Shown: positions 55,126 through 64,000 of the stretch, in pieces
Position numbering within the stretch: position 1 is the first letter of the stretch
How the letters are laid out: each line of letters begins with the position of its first letter
Origin: Marinifilaceae bacterium
GTDB lineage: Bacteria > Bacteroidota > Bacteroidia > Bacteroidales > Marinifilaceae
Reading direction: 5' to 3'
Length of the DNA: 64,000 nucleotides
Assembly (NCBI GenBank): GCA_025210485.1
Contig: JAOARN010000074.1
Coordinates: 1-64,000 of the forward strand
The notes under the pieces: generated by a model
Told to the model about the DNA's origin: nothing
Database searches by the model: none
What the model saw: the letters and a program-made list of their open reading frames with translations, nothing else
Made by a program: the position numbers and the translations under genes

Positions 55126-56806
55126 AGAAGTATGTTTGAAATCCAAAATGCAATTTAGCATTCCTAAACACTAAAGTCTCCGACTCGGTTTTACCCACAG
55201 CATAAACCATTTTTAAAACTCCTGATTTCAAATTTAAATTTAATCCAACACCCAGACCTAGTAGCTTGTCTGAATAATCTGTATTTAAAGATTTATTTTC
55301 ATATACAGCAAAATCTGTAAATGCAAAAACATTGTATTGCTTTGATAAACCAAGAATCAAATCATTTCTAAAACCCAGATATGATTTTGCATAAAACTGA
55401 TTTTCACGAAAACCTCTTACACTATATAAGCCTCCTATTCGATACAAACTGTTTTGATAAATTTGGTCAGAACTAATAACAGCTCCAAGCAGACCTATTT
55501 GATATCGGAACAATTTATTTATTACAAAATTCGAAGTAGATTCAAAACTTATTTTCGCAATATTTCGTTTATACTGCTCATCCTCATCTTCTAAATCCTT
55601 AAGATAGTATTCCCCATAGGATGATCTTAGTTTAAATTCAAATTTGTTTATATTGTAAACAAGAGGAATTGCAAGTCTAAATTTCACAATCCCCATCCTT
55701 TGCTTACTTTCACCAAGCATCTGCCTATCTGTCTCTTGATTTATATTATCAATATTTAAATTACTAATACTATTAGACAAATATCCAACACTTAAACTAT
55801 TTTGTCGTCGAGACCACAGTATAAAACTTATTTCTGATTTTGTAGAAATATAAGAACTATCTTGCTTTAAAATCTCAAGACCGAGATCTAATCCTATCCT
55901 TTTAATGAACAAATAGGGATGCAAATATGAAATCTTAAGATTTTGGGACTCCGAATCTGTTTTCTTCCACTTGAATCGAATATCCTCGGCTCTATTAAAA
56001 TTATTGGACAAAATCAGATCAAGATAACCCGTCAAACTATTTTTCCCTTTTTCTTGATTAAATCCCAACAAACCATCAAATCTATTTCGTCTCTTCTTTT
56101 TCAAATATAAATACAAATTTGCTCCTTCATCTGTATATTCAAGCTCCGAATTTTTAATCAGATCTACCACTTCCAAATGAGTCAGGTCTTCATCAAGTCT
56201 TTTGAAGCGATTAAGTCTAAAGCCCTTTCCTTTTTTAAAACCATAATTAGATTGAATATAATTTTTAGAAAGCTTCAAATAAGGCTTGACAATTACTTTA
56301 TTTACATTCACCTTTAAATTTTCATCAAGCTTCCACACTGCATTAACAGAGGAGTTTGACAAATCAGTCTTTAAAGGAATTATATTTACAAAAGGATAAG
56401 CTTTTCTGACATAACTATTTTTAATTCTATCCAGCCAATTATTATAGTTTTTATTTGACTGACATATTTTCACTTTTCCATCAGGTAATATCAATTTTAC
56501 TTGTTCTACCCTATACTTTTCTCCAATATGAAAAAGGTAAAACAGACTATCATTTCTCTGAAAAATACTATCTAAATTAAACTCCTTGTAAAGTTTATTT
56601 CTATATTCAGAAACTATTTTAAACAAATCCTTTTTTAAATCCTGTTTTGAAATATAGTAATCCTTCAGGTCCGAAAGCCTTCTTCTTAAATCCTTGTTTA
56701 TATTCTGATTTAAACATATCTGAGGCATTTTTTTTTCCTGAGAAAAACACAATATTGGAATCCACATCAGAGAACAAAGAATAAGAATATATCTTAATTT
56801 TAACAT
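55124..56806 (-). CDS. Omp85-superfamily outer-membrane protein (BamA/TamA-like)
   Basis: A 560-residue outer-membrane protein with signal peptide 1-22 (LMWIPILCFSQ). Residues about 95-230 resemble POTRA-like modules (YRVEQVKLILPDGK, VNVNKVIVKPYLKLS). From about 240 to the end is a 16-strand-type barrel with the family signature GLYSVRGFRE (the VRGF loop motif) and a C-terminal aromatic strand (KLHFGFQTYF). Too short and without five POTRAs to be BamA itself; closer to ShlB/FhaC- or TamA-like members. Might insert or transport a specific client. Monocistronic. Confidence 0.82.
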   Translation of the reverse strand: MLKLRYILILCSLMWIPILCFSQEKKMPQICLNQNINKDLRRRLSDLKDYYISKQDLKKDLFKIVSEYRNKLYKEFNLDSIFQRNDSLFYLFHIGEKYRVEQVKLILPDGKVKICQSNKNYNNWLDRIKNSYVRKAYPFVNIIPLKTDLSNSSVNAVWKLDENLKVNVNKVIVKPYLKLSKNYIQSNYGFKKGKGFRLNRFKRLDEDLTHLEVVDLIKNSELEYTDEGANLYLYLKKKRRNRFDGLLGFNQEKGKNSLTGYLDLILSNNFNRAEDIRFKWKKTDSESQNLKISYLHPYLFIKRIGLDLGLEILKQDSSYISTKSEISFILWSRRQNSLSVGYLSNSISNLNIDNINQETDRQMLGESKQRMGIVKFRLAIPLVYNINKFEFKLRSSYGEYYLKDLEDEDEQYKRNIAKISFESTSNFVINKLFRYQIGLLGAVISSDQIYQNSLYRIGGLYSVRGFRENQFYAKSYLGFRNDLILGLSKQYNVFAFTDFAVYENKSLNTDYSDKLLGLGVGLNLNLKSGVLKMVYAVGKTESETLVFRNAKLHFGFQTYF

Positions 56807-56965
56807 AAAACATTTAATTAATAATCAAATGTACTATTATTTTAAATTATGTGAAATTACAAAAATAAAATCTACTGGTTTTCATATAAATTTTAATTGT
56901 ATCATTAATTGATTATAATTAACTTAACATCACAAACAACAAATACAAAACTATAATCACATACA

Positions 56966-57214
56966 ATGATAAGCATAATTCTTTCCATAGGAGTATCTGA
57001 GATTCTAATCATTTTTATAGTTTATCTGCTTTGTTTTGGAGCAAAAGGATTACCTGAAATTGCACGAAGCATAGGCAAAGCCATAAACGAATTTAAAAGA
57101 ACCACTGAAGATTTGAAAGAGAATATTAAATCAGGATCAGAAAATATTGAAGGAGTAAAAGAGGTGAAGGAAAATATTAAGGATATTAAGGATAAAATAA
57201 ATTTAAACAAATAA
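56966..57214 (+). CDS. tatA: Twin-arginine translocase subunit TatA
   Basis: An 82-residue protein with one N-terminal membrane helix (SEILIIFIVYLLCFG), the hinge and amphipathic helix FGAKGLPEIARSIGKAINEFKR typical of TatA, then a charged helical tail. Forms the Tat pore for export of folded proteins. No tatC is adjacent in this window. Confidence 0.92.
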   Translation: MISIILSIGVSEILIIFIVYLLCFGAKGLPEIARSIGKAINEFKRTTEDLKENIKSGSENIEGVKEVKENIKDIKDKINLNK

Positions 57215-57285
57215 TCCAAGTAAGACCTTTTATTTACTGCTAGAAAATAGCATTCCGTTTATTTTTATTTAAAAAAACAAAACAC

Positions 57286-57293
57286 TATATTTG
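57286..57293 (+). promoter_or_regulatory. Possible -7 element upstream of the permease gene
   Basis: TATATTTG matches TAnnTTTG fully, but no TTG lies at the right spacing. About 200 bases of leader would precede the permease start. Confidence 0.4.
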
Positions 57294-57495
57294 CGCGGTT
57301 TTACACTTTGGGTTTGTCGCAATTCTAAATACAAACACTAGAGTATTCTTTAATGAGTTAAGTTATACTATAACAAATGTTTACTAACATTTATTTAAAA
57401 TACAAATCAATTATAATTTAGCTATCTCCTCATTCAACAGTGTGGACAACACACTCCTTTTTCTTATTTTAAAAATAAATTATAATCATAATAAT

Positions 57496-58722
57496 ATGTC
57501 TTCAAAAAATTCATCGAATCTATCGTCGATTGACAACCCCTACAAAAGGGTTATATTCGGTATTCAATTTTTATTTGTTGCTTTTGGCGCAACTGTTTTA
57601 GTTCCTCTTTTAGTTAATATCGAACCATCTGTAGCTTTATTTACAGCTGGTGTAGGAACACTTTTATTTCATTTTATAACAAAAGGAAAAGTACCAGTAT
57701 TCCTAGGTAGTAGTTTTGCTTTTATTACACCTATCGTTAAAGCAACTGAATTATATGGACTTCCAGGAACACTCGGAGGACTTATAGCCGTTGGTGTAGT
57801 TTACACCATTGTTTCTACTATAGTAAAACTAGGAGGCTTAAACATTATTTCCAAAATTTTTCCTGCTGTAGTTGTTGGACCTGTAATTATGATTATTGGG
57901 CTATCTCTTGCTGAAACAGGCGTTAATATGGCAAAATCGAACTGGTTAATTTCAGGTGTAGTTCTTCTAACTGCAGTATCAGTAGTTGTTTACACAAAAG
58001 GAATTATTAAACTTATTCCTATATTCTGCGCTATTGTTGTAGGGTATCTATTATCTTTATATTTAGGAGAAGTTAAGTTCGAAACTATTCAGAATGCAAA
58101 ATGGATAGCATTACCTGAATTTACAGCTCCTACATTTAACTACCATGCTATTCTTTATATGCTTCCTGTTGCAATTGCTCCTATCATAGAGCATATTGGA
58201 GACATGTATGCAATCAGTGGAGTAGCAGAAAAAAACTTAGTAAAAGACCCAGGATTAAACAGAACATTACTTGGAGATGGTTTAGCTACCGCATTAGCAG
58301 GTTTTTTTGGTGGACCTCCAAATACAACTTACTCTGAAGTAACAGGAGCTGTTGCGTTAACAAAAGTTACTGACCCAAGAGTATTGAGGATATCAGCAGT
58401 GGTCGCAATAATATTTTCAATGATTGGAAAAGTTAGTGGTTTTCTACAATCAATCCCTAAAGCTGTTCTAGGCGGTGTTATGCTACTTTTATTTGGTATG
58501 ATTGCTTCGGTTGGTATCAAGACTTTAATAGATGCAAAAACAGATTTTTCAAAAACAAGAAACCAAGTCATAGTATCAATTGTATTAACTGTTGGTATAG
58601 GTGGAGCATCAGTTTCTTATGGTAATTTTTCACTTGAAGGAATTGGTTTAGCTTCAGTTGTTGGGGTTATTTTAAATTTAATAATTCCTGATAAATCAAA
58701 ACCAGTAGTAAAATCAAAATAA
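57496..58722 (+). CDS. NCS2-family uracil/xanthine permease (UraA-like)
   Basis: A 408-residue inner-membrane nucleobase:H+ symporter with about fourteen helices. Family features: GIQFLFVAFGATVLVPLL in TM1, FLGSSFAFITP, the substrate-site block APIIEHIGDMYAISGV (Glu in IIEHIGD) and FFGGPPNTTYSEVTGAVAL. The set points to uracil rather than xanthine or urate. I choose the ATG at 57496 (MSSKNSSNLSSIDNPYKR); the frame extends upstream to a GTG at 57442 that would add a non-family hydrophobic stretch. Confidence 0.92.
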   Translation: MSSKNSSNLSSIDNPYKRVIFGIQFLFVAFGATVLVPLLVNIEPSVALFTAGVGTLLFHFITKGKVPVFLGSSFAFITPIVKATELYGLPGTLGGLIAVGVVYTIVSTIVKLGGLNIISKIFPAVVVGPVIMIIGLSLAETGVNMAKSNWLISGVVLLTAVSVVVYTKGIIKLIPIFCAIVVGYLLSLYLGEVKFETIQNAKWIALPEFTAPTFNYHAILYMLPVAIAPIIEHIGDMYAISGVAEKNLVKDPGLNRTLLGDGLATALAGFFGGPPNTTYSEVTGAVALTKVTDPRVLRISAVVAIIFSMIGKVSGFLQSIPKAVLGGVMLLLFGMIASVGIKTLIDAKTDFSKTRNQVIVSIVLTVGIGGASVSYGNFSLEGIGLASVVGVILNLIIPDKSKPVVKSK

Positions 58723-58732
58723 TCATAATATT

Positions 58733-58773
58733 AAAAAAAGGGAGTAATACAAAACAGTATTACTCCTTTTTTT
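58733..58773. terminator. Bidirectional terminator
   Basis: Arms AAAAAGGGAGTAATAC and GTATTACTCCTTTTT between convergent permease and S9 peptidase genes. Confidence 0.93.
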
Positions 58774-58777
58774 ATGT

Positions 58778-61339
58778 TTATAGATTCTTATCTGGATACA
58801 ATTCGTTCCACCACGAATCATCATTTTTCAAGTATTTTGCGAAATATGCAAATATCGCATTATTCCACATTTTTCTCTTAGTATAGTTTGTGATTAAGTG
58901 ATTTTGATTCTTAATTTGAACAAACTCTACATCTTTCTTAAGTAATTTCAAGGCCTGATACATTTGAATACTCTCACCCAGAGGCACATTCGTATCAACA
59001 CTACCATGCAACAATAATATAGGAGTTTTAATTTTATTGGCTGAAAAAAGAGGACTCTGGTTTATATACAAGTCTCTATTATTCCAAGGAAAAGAATGAG
59101 CCGATGCATTTGTACTGTATGAATATCCCCAATATCCTTCACCCCAATAGCTAGCAATATTACTAATACCTGCATGTGAAATAGCTGCTGCAAAAATATC
59201 GGTTCGTGTTTGAAGTAGCAGAGTAGTAAAACCGCCGTAAGATGCACCAATACAACCAACTCTTTCAGCATCAACAAAACTATTTTTATCTAGGAAAAAT
59301 CTAGTTGCGGAGATAATCTCATCTGCGGTTGTTTTGCCCCAATTATTTTGATGCTCAGCCGAATATTCCTGCCCAAAGCCTATAGCTCCACTTGGTTGTA
59401 AAACATAGACCACATAACCCATAGCCGCATATAAATTCAGAGGATATCTACCTCCAAAACTTCTTCCAACGGGAGTCGTACCACCATAATAATTAACAAT
59501 TAAAGGATACTTCTTAGTCTTATCAAAATTAGGAGGAAAGTACACACGACCAATAATTTTACGACCATCAGATTTAATATAATTCCAGTCTTTCACCTGA
59601 CCAAATTTTACATTTTGGAATTTATCTTTTTCAGGTTCTGCCAAATTAGAACCTGATTTTGTTTTCAGATTATACAACCATGCTCTATTTGGATTTTGAA
59701 CTCCACATCCATAATAAACAAGATTTTCGGCCTTATCATCGATACTAAATGAACGAATCAAATCCTCTCTCAAGCTCAATTTATCATATCTCCTACCTGC
59801 AATATTATATTGATAAATATTCTGATAATCTCCATCAATTGTAAGCATCAAAATATTATCAGCTGAAGTCCAAACAGCTTGACTAACAGCAGGACCAAAA
59901 TTTACAGTAATAGGGTCTGCCTTTTTTGTTTTAATATTGTATATAAAAAGCTGACCATCATAATTATTCACCCATTTTTGTTCACCTTTATTAATTCCAA
60001 GTTCTCCAAAACATGAAGGACCTGCAGAAACCAATAAATTTTTAGCATCTGGAGAATACTGAACATAGCCTCCAAATTTATTATCTTTCCATATAGTTTC
60101 AGTTTTAAAAGTTTCCAAATCCATCTGAAACAAATCCTGCTTATCGTAAGGGTACTCGTTATAATCAGGTCGAGACTGAGTGAAAACAATTTTCTTACTA
60201 TCCTTGCTAATATCATTAAGACTTGAAGTATACTTACCATGAGTAAGTTTTACAATATTTCCACTTTCTGTGTATAATAAATAAAGCTGACTTCTATTTC
60301 TGTACCATGGCAATCTATCTTCCATTCCTTGGAATTTCTTTGTTTTCCATTCCTCAGAATAATCTTTATTTACAGAATATATAATTTTGCTTTTATCAGG
60401 AGTCCACGAATAAGAGGAAATTTTCTTAATTCCACTAGCAATTAATTTCTCTTCTTTCAATTTTAAATCAAAACTCACCAAGTCGTATGTGTCTATTCTT
60501 TTCAAGCAGTAAGAAATAGAATTAGAATTTGGCACCCATTCGATATTTGATTCCTGACCATCTCTGAAAATTCTAATAATTTTATCATTTCGCAAATCTT
60601 TGACAATTACGCTATGTTTTGTTTTGTCAGAAGTTTTTTTAGCGAATGCATATCTCAGCATAATATACTTACCATTTGGACTTATACTGGTAGAAGATAA
60701 TTTTGTACCAAAAAGAATTTTATCAATTGAATTATATTCAAAATTATCCAAACTAGTTTTAAAATTAGGAGTTTTAGATGACAGGCTAAATTTCACGTCA
60801 CGCTTTATTTTGATAAATTTGATAAAAATTTGATGCCTTCCCTTTTCAAGTTTAATTTTAGCATCAAAGTTTTTATTATTATCAATTTCTGAATAATTTG
60901 AACTAATTTTTTTATCATCAATATATAATTCAAATATATTAGAGGTATTAAGGCTAAAATCAAACTCAGTCCATTTATCATTTTCAAAGTAGGAATTTGC
61001 AAACACTATAGAATTTGAACTCACACCCGAGATATTGAAGATAGATTTCTTATTAAGATTTCTTTCCTCAAACTTAATTTCAGTATTATTATAATAAGAT
61101 GAATAATTCGAATTAATTTTAAATAATGGATTGAAATTATCTGTTTGCAGATATCCTTTATACTTATATTTTTTCCCATCAACCGATTTAGTTTGATTGA
61201 AGGCAGGCAGATTGATATTTACCGGATTTGAAAATAACATTTTTGTCACTTTCGTTGATTTGTCTTTAGTCTTTGCGGATATATTTCCAACATAAAAAGC
61301 AAAAACAAACAATAGTAAAACACTTAATTTGTTTCTCAT
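58778..61339 (-). CDS. Exported S9-family (prolyl oligopeptidase) peptidase
   Basis: An 853-residue periplasmic serine peptidase. Signal peptide 1-22 (LLLFVFAFYVGNISA). Residues about 55-195 form an extra N-terminal beta-domain not found in minimal S9 enzymes. A WD/beta-propeller (about 205-590) carries repeats such as LSSTSISPNGKYIMLRYAF and YSWTPDKSKIIYS. The C-terminal alpha/beta hydrolase has the nucleophile in GCIGASYGGFTTLL, the Asp in LLHGSVDTNVP and the His in NQNHLI. Probably an aminopeptidase/oligopeptidase of the S9C type. ATG at 61339. Confidence 0.93.
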   Translation of the reverse strand: MRNKLSVLLLFVFAFYVGNISAKTKDKSTKVTKMLFSNPVNINLPAFNQTKSVDGKKYKYKGYLQTDNFNPLFKINSNYSSYYNNTEIKFEERNLNKKSIFNISGVSSNSIVFANSYFENDKWTEFDFSLNTSNIFELYIDDKKISSNYSEIDNNKNFDAKIKLEKGRHQIFIKFIKIKRDVKFSLSSKTPNFKTSLDNFEYNSIDKILFGTKLSSTSISPNGKYIMLRYAFAKKTSDKTKHSVIVKDLRNDKIIRIFRDGQESNIEWVPNSNSISYCLKRIDTYDLVSFDLKLKEEKLIASGIKKISSYSWTPDKSKIIYSVNKDYSEEWKTKKFQGMEDRLPWYRNRSQLYLLYTESGNIVKLTHGKYTSSLNDISKDSKKIVFTQSRPDYNEYPYDKQDLFQMDLETFKTETIWKDNKFGGYVQYSPDAKNLLVSAGPSCFGELGINKGEQKWVNNYDGQLFIYNIKTKKADPITVNFGPAVSQAVWTSADNILMLTIDGDYQNIYQYNIAGRRYDKLSLREDLIRSFSIDDKAENLVYYGCGVQNPNRAWLYNLKTKSGSNLAEPEKDKFQNVKFGQVKDWNYIKSDGRKIIGRVYFPPNFDKTKKYPLIVNYYGGTTPVGRSFGGRYPLNLYAAMGYVVYVLQPSGAIGFGQEYSAEHQNNWGKTTADEIISATRFFLDKNSFVDAERVGCIGASYGGFTTLLLQTRTDIFAAAISHAGISNIASYWGEGYWGYSYSTNASAHSFPWNNRDLYINQSPLFSANKIKTPILLLHGSVDTNVPLGESIQMYQALKLLKKDVEFVQIKNQNHLITNYTKRKMWNNAIFAYFAKYLKNDDSWWNELYPDKNL

Positions 61340-61712
61340 GGTTTTTGTTAAAAGTTAATTATAATATTATCTGGGAATATTAGAAATTATATTCAATATA
61401 TGAAAATTTACAGATATGATATATATCATATTATTAACTAGTTTAAATTCATCACCTCTACAATTGTAGTAAAATAAACTTAAGCTTATATTCAACAGCT
61501 TAAGATAAATTTATGATATGAGATTCATTGTTCTATATAATTTTAACAAAATTTGAACTACACATAATCAGCATTACTAAAGGGTAAACTTATAGTAACA
61601 AATAATAATACCCTTTATAGATTCAAAAATCTTAGAATAATATAAAAATTAAACATTTATCAATACATTTGTTTAATTAATGTATTAAACTCCGATAAGT
61701 CTAATTTTTGTT
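61340..61712. other. AT-rich intergenic region between divergent genes
   Basis: Divergent spacer between the S9 peptidase and transketolase genes. No RNA or gene seen. Confidence 0.4.
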
Positions 61713-61720
61713 TATCTTTG
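61713..61720 (+). promoter_or_regulatory. -7 element of the transketolase promoter
   Basis: TATCTTTG, a full match to TAnnTTTG, 30 bases before the GTG start. No clear TTG box upstream. Because transcription would begin near 61727, the TTG at 61708 cannot be the start codon. Confidence 0.5.
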
Positions 61721-61749
61721 CCCTAAATTTTAATTTAAGATTTATAAAA

Positions 61750-63786
61750 GTGGATTATACAAAAGTTATTGACAGAGCATCTGATAATATTAGAATTCTT
61801 TCAGCATCTATGGTAGAAAAAGCAAAATCTGGTCATCCAGGTGGAGCTATGGGTGGTGCTGACTTCGTAAATGTATTATACTCCGAATTTTTAAATTTCG
61901 ATCCAGATGATATGAACTGGATTAATCGTGATAGATTTTTCCTAGATCCTGGTCACATGTCTCCAATGTTATACTCTATTCTTGCTTTAACAGGAAACTA
62001 TAGCATGGATGAGTTAAAACAATTCAGACAATGGGGTAGCCCTACTCCAGGTCACCCAGAAGTTGATCAAGACAGAGGTGTAGAAAACACATCTGGACCA
62101 CTAGGTCAAGGTCACACAATGGCTGTGGGTGCTGCTATTGCAGAAAGATTCCTTGCAGCTAAATTTGGAGAGTGGATGTCTCACAAAACTTACGCTTTTA
62201 TCTCTGATGGTGGTATTCAAGAGGAAATCGCTCAAGGAGCTGGTAGAATTGCTGGTACATTAGGACTAAGCAATTTAATCATGTTCTACGATTCAAATAA
62301 CGTCCAATTATCTACAAAAGTAGAAGAGGTTACAGCAGAAGACACTGAAAAAAAATATCAAGCTTGGGGATGGAATGTAATTACTATTAATGGTAATTCA
62401 GCTTCTGAAATTAGAGAAGCTCTAAAACAAGCTCAAGCAGAAACAGAAAAACCAACATTAATTATTGGTACAACAATAATGGGTAAAGGTGCTGTTGATG
62501 CTAATGGTGGTAGCTTCGAACATATGGTATCTACTCACGGTCAGCCATTAACTGCTGCTGGTGCTGATATCAAAGCTACAATCAAAAATTTAGGTGGTGA
62601 TGCAGAAAATCCATTTGCAATTTTTGATGATGTAAAAGAATACTATAGCGAAATTCTTAACAAAAAAAGAGAATACGCTAAAGAGAAAAAACAAGAACAA
62701 GAAAAATGGGCTTCAGAAAACCCTGAATTAGCTGCAAAACTAGCTAAATTCTTTAGCAACGAAGCTCCAGATATTGATTACAAAGCTATAGTACAAAAAG
62801 CTAATGTTGCTACTCGTGCTGCTTCATCTGCTGTATTAGCAGAACTTGCAAACAAAGTAGAAAACATGATTGTTTCTTCGGCTGACCTTTGTAATTCTGA
62901 CAAAACTGATGGATTCCTTAAACAAACCAAAGCTATCACTAAAGGAGATTTCTCTGGCGCTTTCCTTCAGGCTGGTGTTGCTGAGTTAACTATGGCTTCT
63001 ATTTGTAATGGTATTGCTTTACACGGTGGTGTTACTGCTGCATGTGGTACATTCTTCGTATTTTCTGATTATATGAAACCTGCTGTGAGATTATCTGCTC
63101 TAATGCAAGTTCCTGTTAAATATATCTGGACTCACGATGCTTTCCGTGTTGGAGAAGATGGACCTACTCATCAACCTATCGAACAAGAAGCACAAATCAG
63201 ATTACTTGAAAAACTAAAAAATCACTCAGGAGACATGAGTTTATTGGCATTACGTCCTGCGGATGCTGACGAAACTTCTGTTGCATGGAAAATGGCTATG
63301 GAGAACACTAAAACTCCTACTGCTATGATTCTTTCGAGACAAAATGTAAACAGCCTACCTGCTATTGGCGAATCAAGATACGATGAAGCTTTAGCTGCTG
63401 AGAAAGGTGCATATATTGTTGAGAATCCTAAAAAAGAAGCTGATGTAATTTTAGTTGCTAGTGGTTCTGAAGTTGCTACTTTAATTGAAGCTGGTAAAAT
63501 TCTTAAAGAAGATCATAACTTAGATATTCAAGTTGTTTCTGTTATCTCTGAGGGATTATTCAAAAATCAATCAAAAGAGTATATCAGCGAGGTTATTCCA
63601 GCAAACAAACCAGTTATTGGTTTGACCGCAGGTTTACCTGTGACTCTTGAATCATTAGTTGGCGCTAATGGATTATCTATTGGTCTTGATCATTTTGGAT
63701 ACTCTGCTCCTGCAAGTGTTCTTGATGAGAAATTTGGATATACAGCTACTGAAGTTGCTTCAAAAGTTATCAATTTCTTGAAATAA
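61750..63786 (+). CDS. tkt: Transketolase
   Basis: A 678-residue thiamine-diphosphate enzyme of the pentose phosphate pathway that moves two-carbon units between ketose and aldose phosphates. Features: AKSGHPGGAMGGADFVNVLY, NRDRFFLDPGHMSPMLYS, SGPLGQGHTMAVGAAIAE, the ThDP-binding region ISDGGIQEEIAQGAGRIAG, and the C-terminal HDAFRVGEDGPTHQPIEQ. GTG start at 61750 (VDYTKVIDRASDNIR); the upstream TTG lies before the promoter element. Codon use is rich in GGT and GCT, fitting a highly expressed gene. Confidence 0.96.
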   Translation: MDYTKVIDRASDNIRILSASMVEKAKSGHPGGAMGGADFVNVLYSEFLNFDPDDMNWINRDRFFLDPGHMSPMLYSILALTGNYSMDELKQFRQWGSPTPGHPEVDQDRGVENTSGPLGQGHTMAVGAAIAERFLAAKFGEWMSHKTYAFISDGGIQEEIAQGAGRIAGTLGLSNLIMFYDSNNVQLSTKVEEVTAEDTEKKYQAWGWNVITINGNSASEIREALKQAQAETEKPTLIIGTTIMGKGAVDANGGSFEHMVSTHGQPLTAAGADIKATIKNLGGDAENPFAIFDDVKEYYSEILNKKREYAKEKKQEQEKWASENPELAAKLAKFFSNEAPDIDYKAIVQKANVATRAASSAVLAELANKVENMIVSSADLCNSDKTDGFLKQTKAITKGDFSGAFLQAGVAELTMASICNGIALHGGVTAACGTFFVFSDYMKPAVRLSALMQVPVKYIWTHDAFRVGEDGPTHQPIEQEAQIRLLEKLKNHSGDMSLLALRPADADETSVAWKMAMENTKTPTAMILSRQNVNSLPAIGESRYDEALAAEKGAYIVENPKKEADVILVASGSEVATLIEAGKILKEDHNLDIQVVSVISEGLFKNQSKEYISEVIPANKPVIGLTAGLPVTLESLVGANGLSIGLDHFGYSAPASVLDEKFGYTATEVASKVINFLK

Positions 63787-63805
63787 GATTCACACAAGAT
63801 AATAT

Positions 63806-63844
63806 AAAAAAAACTGCTACATTTTACTGTAGCAGTTTTTTTTA
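63806..63844. terminator. Terminator after transketolase
   Basis: Arms AAAAACTGCTAC and GTAGCAGTTTTT with a long T run; can serve both the transketolase gene and the convergent partial gene. Confidence 0.92.
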
Positions 63845-63860
63845 TATCCAATAAATAGAC

Positions 63861-64000
63861 TTATTTTTTTGCCGATCCAGCAGCAACTGCAAGAAGTACT
63901 CCTAATACAATACCTAAAACAGCAGCCATAAGAACTCTAAATTCAGGAGGCAATAGGAAAGTAATAGTATGAGCAGGTATCCAGAAAAAAGGAATTGTCT
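63861..64000 (-). CDS. C-terminal end of a small membrane protein (partial)
   Basis: Minus-strand open frame from the window edge to a TAA at 63861-63863. The visible 45 residues include FFWIPAHTITFLLPPEFRV, a hydrophobic helix MAAVLGIVLGVLLAVAAG and a SAKK end. A membrane protein of unknown family; the gene continues beyond the window. Confidence 0.6.
   Translation of the reverse strand, partial: TIPFFWIPAHTITFLLPPEFRVLMAAVLGIVLGVLLAVAAGSAKK

Noticed and set aside
57294-57495. Possible riboswitch in the leader of the uracil permease gene
   Set aside because: About 200 bases of leader exist but I could not find a purine, PRPP or other known aptamer core, nor a terminator switch.
1-64000. 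CRISPR array, prophage, toxin-antitoxin, restriction or other defence genes
   Set aside because: No regularly spaced repeats and none of the marker protein families were seen on either strand.

Overview
The window looks like chromosome of a low-GC member of the Bacteroidota, most likely an order Bacteroidales / Marinilabiliales type organism (inference). Support: a FeoA-FeoB fusion, TonB-dependent receptor with FecI/FecR regulators, PorT/Omp85-type outer-membrane barrels, LytS/LytTR two-component systems, many Sec/SPII lipoproteins, and promoters of the TTG-N19/20-TAnnTTTG type in front of tRNA and structured RNA genes. Several genes start at TTG or GTG.

Layout. 1-1440: the tail of a transposase at the left edge, a hairpin repeat, a dispersed repeat and a Gln-rich small protein that begins MGCVIS. 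1538-3244: queA and three tandem tRNA-Asn genes. 3766-6790: feoAB, then a cluster of palindromes and the second copy of the dispersed repeat. 6791-8679: ECF sigma factor with a one-TM plus beta-barrel partner. 8974-14219: a lipoprotein, rsmD with a DUF3822-like gene, two hypothetical genes and long empty AT-rich spacers. 14220-16509: MltD-like lytic transglycosylase, second ECF sigma factor with a four-TM partner. 16510-16862: RNase P RNA. 17072-21493: nucleoside-recognition-type membrane protein, Fur-family repressor, RelA/SpoT homologue. 21758-25526: metzincin-like lipoprotein, small membrane protein, grpE-dnaJ. 25865-33889: tripartite RND efflux operon, divergent from a LytS/LytTR pair. 33952-41563: aspartokinase, yicC-gmk-nadD-membrane protein operon, MATE exporter, ABC-F ATPase. 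41974-49066: secreted class I amidotransferase-like protein, a 45-aa SMP-like protein, a second LytTR system with a divergent sensorless kinase, an outer-membrane protein/lipoprotein pair, and an OmpA-TonB_C fusion. 49068-53901: FecI-FecR-TonB receptor with an extra lipoprotein. 54575-55125: a free-standing structured RNA and tRNA-Trp. 55124-64000: Omp85-family protein, TatA, UraA-type permease, S9 peptidase, transketolase and the end of a membrane protein.

Most of the window is ordinary core chromosome; I see no CRISPR array, prophage, conjugative element or defence island. The least explained signals are the structured RNA at 54611-54883 (good promoter, perfect long-range closing stem, multibranch interior, terminator), the RelA/SpoT homologue whose synthetase residues look degraded while the hydrolase residues are intact, the myristoylation-like N-terminus of the Gln-rich protein, an outer-membrane protein that seems to need a non-standard start codon, and the families of palindromic intergenic repeats.
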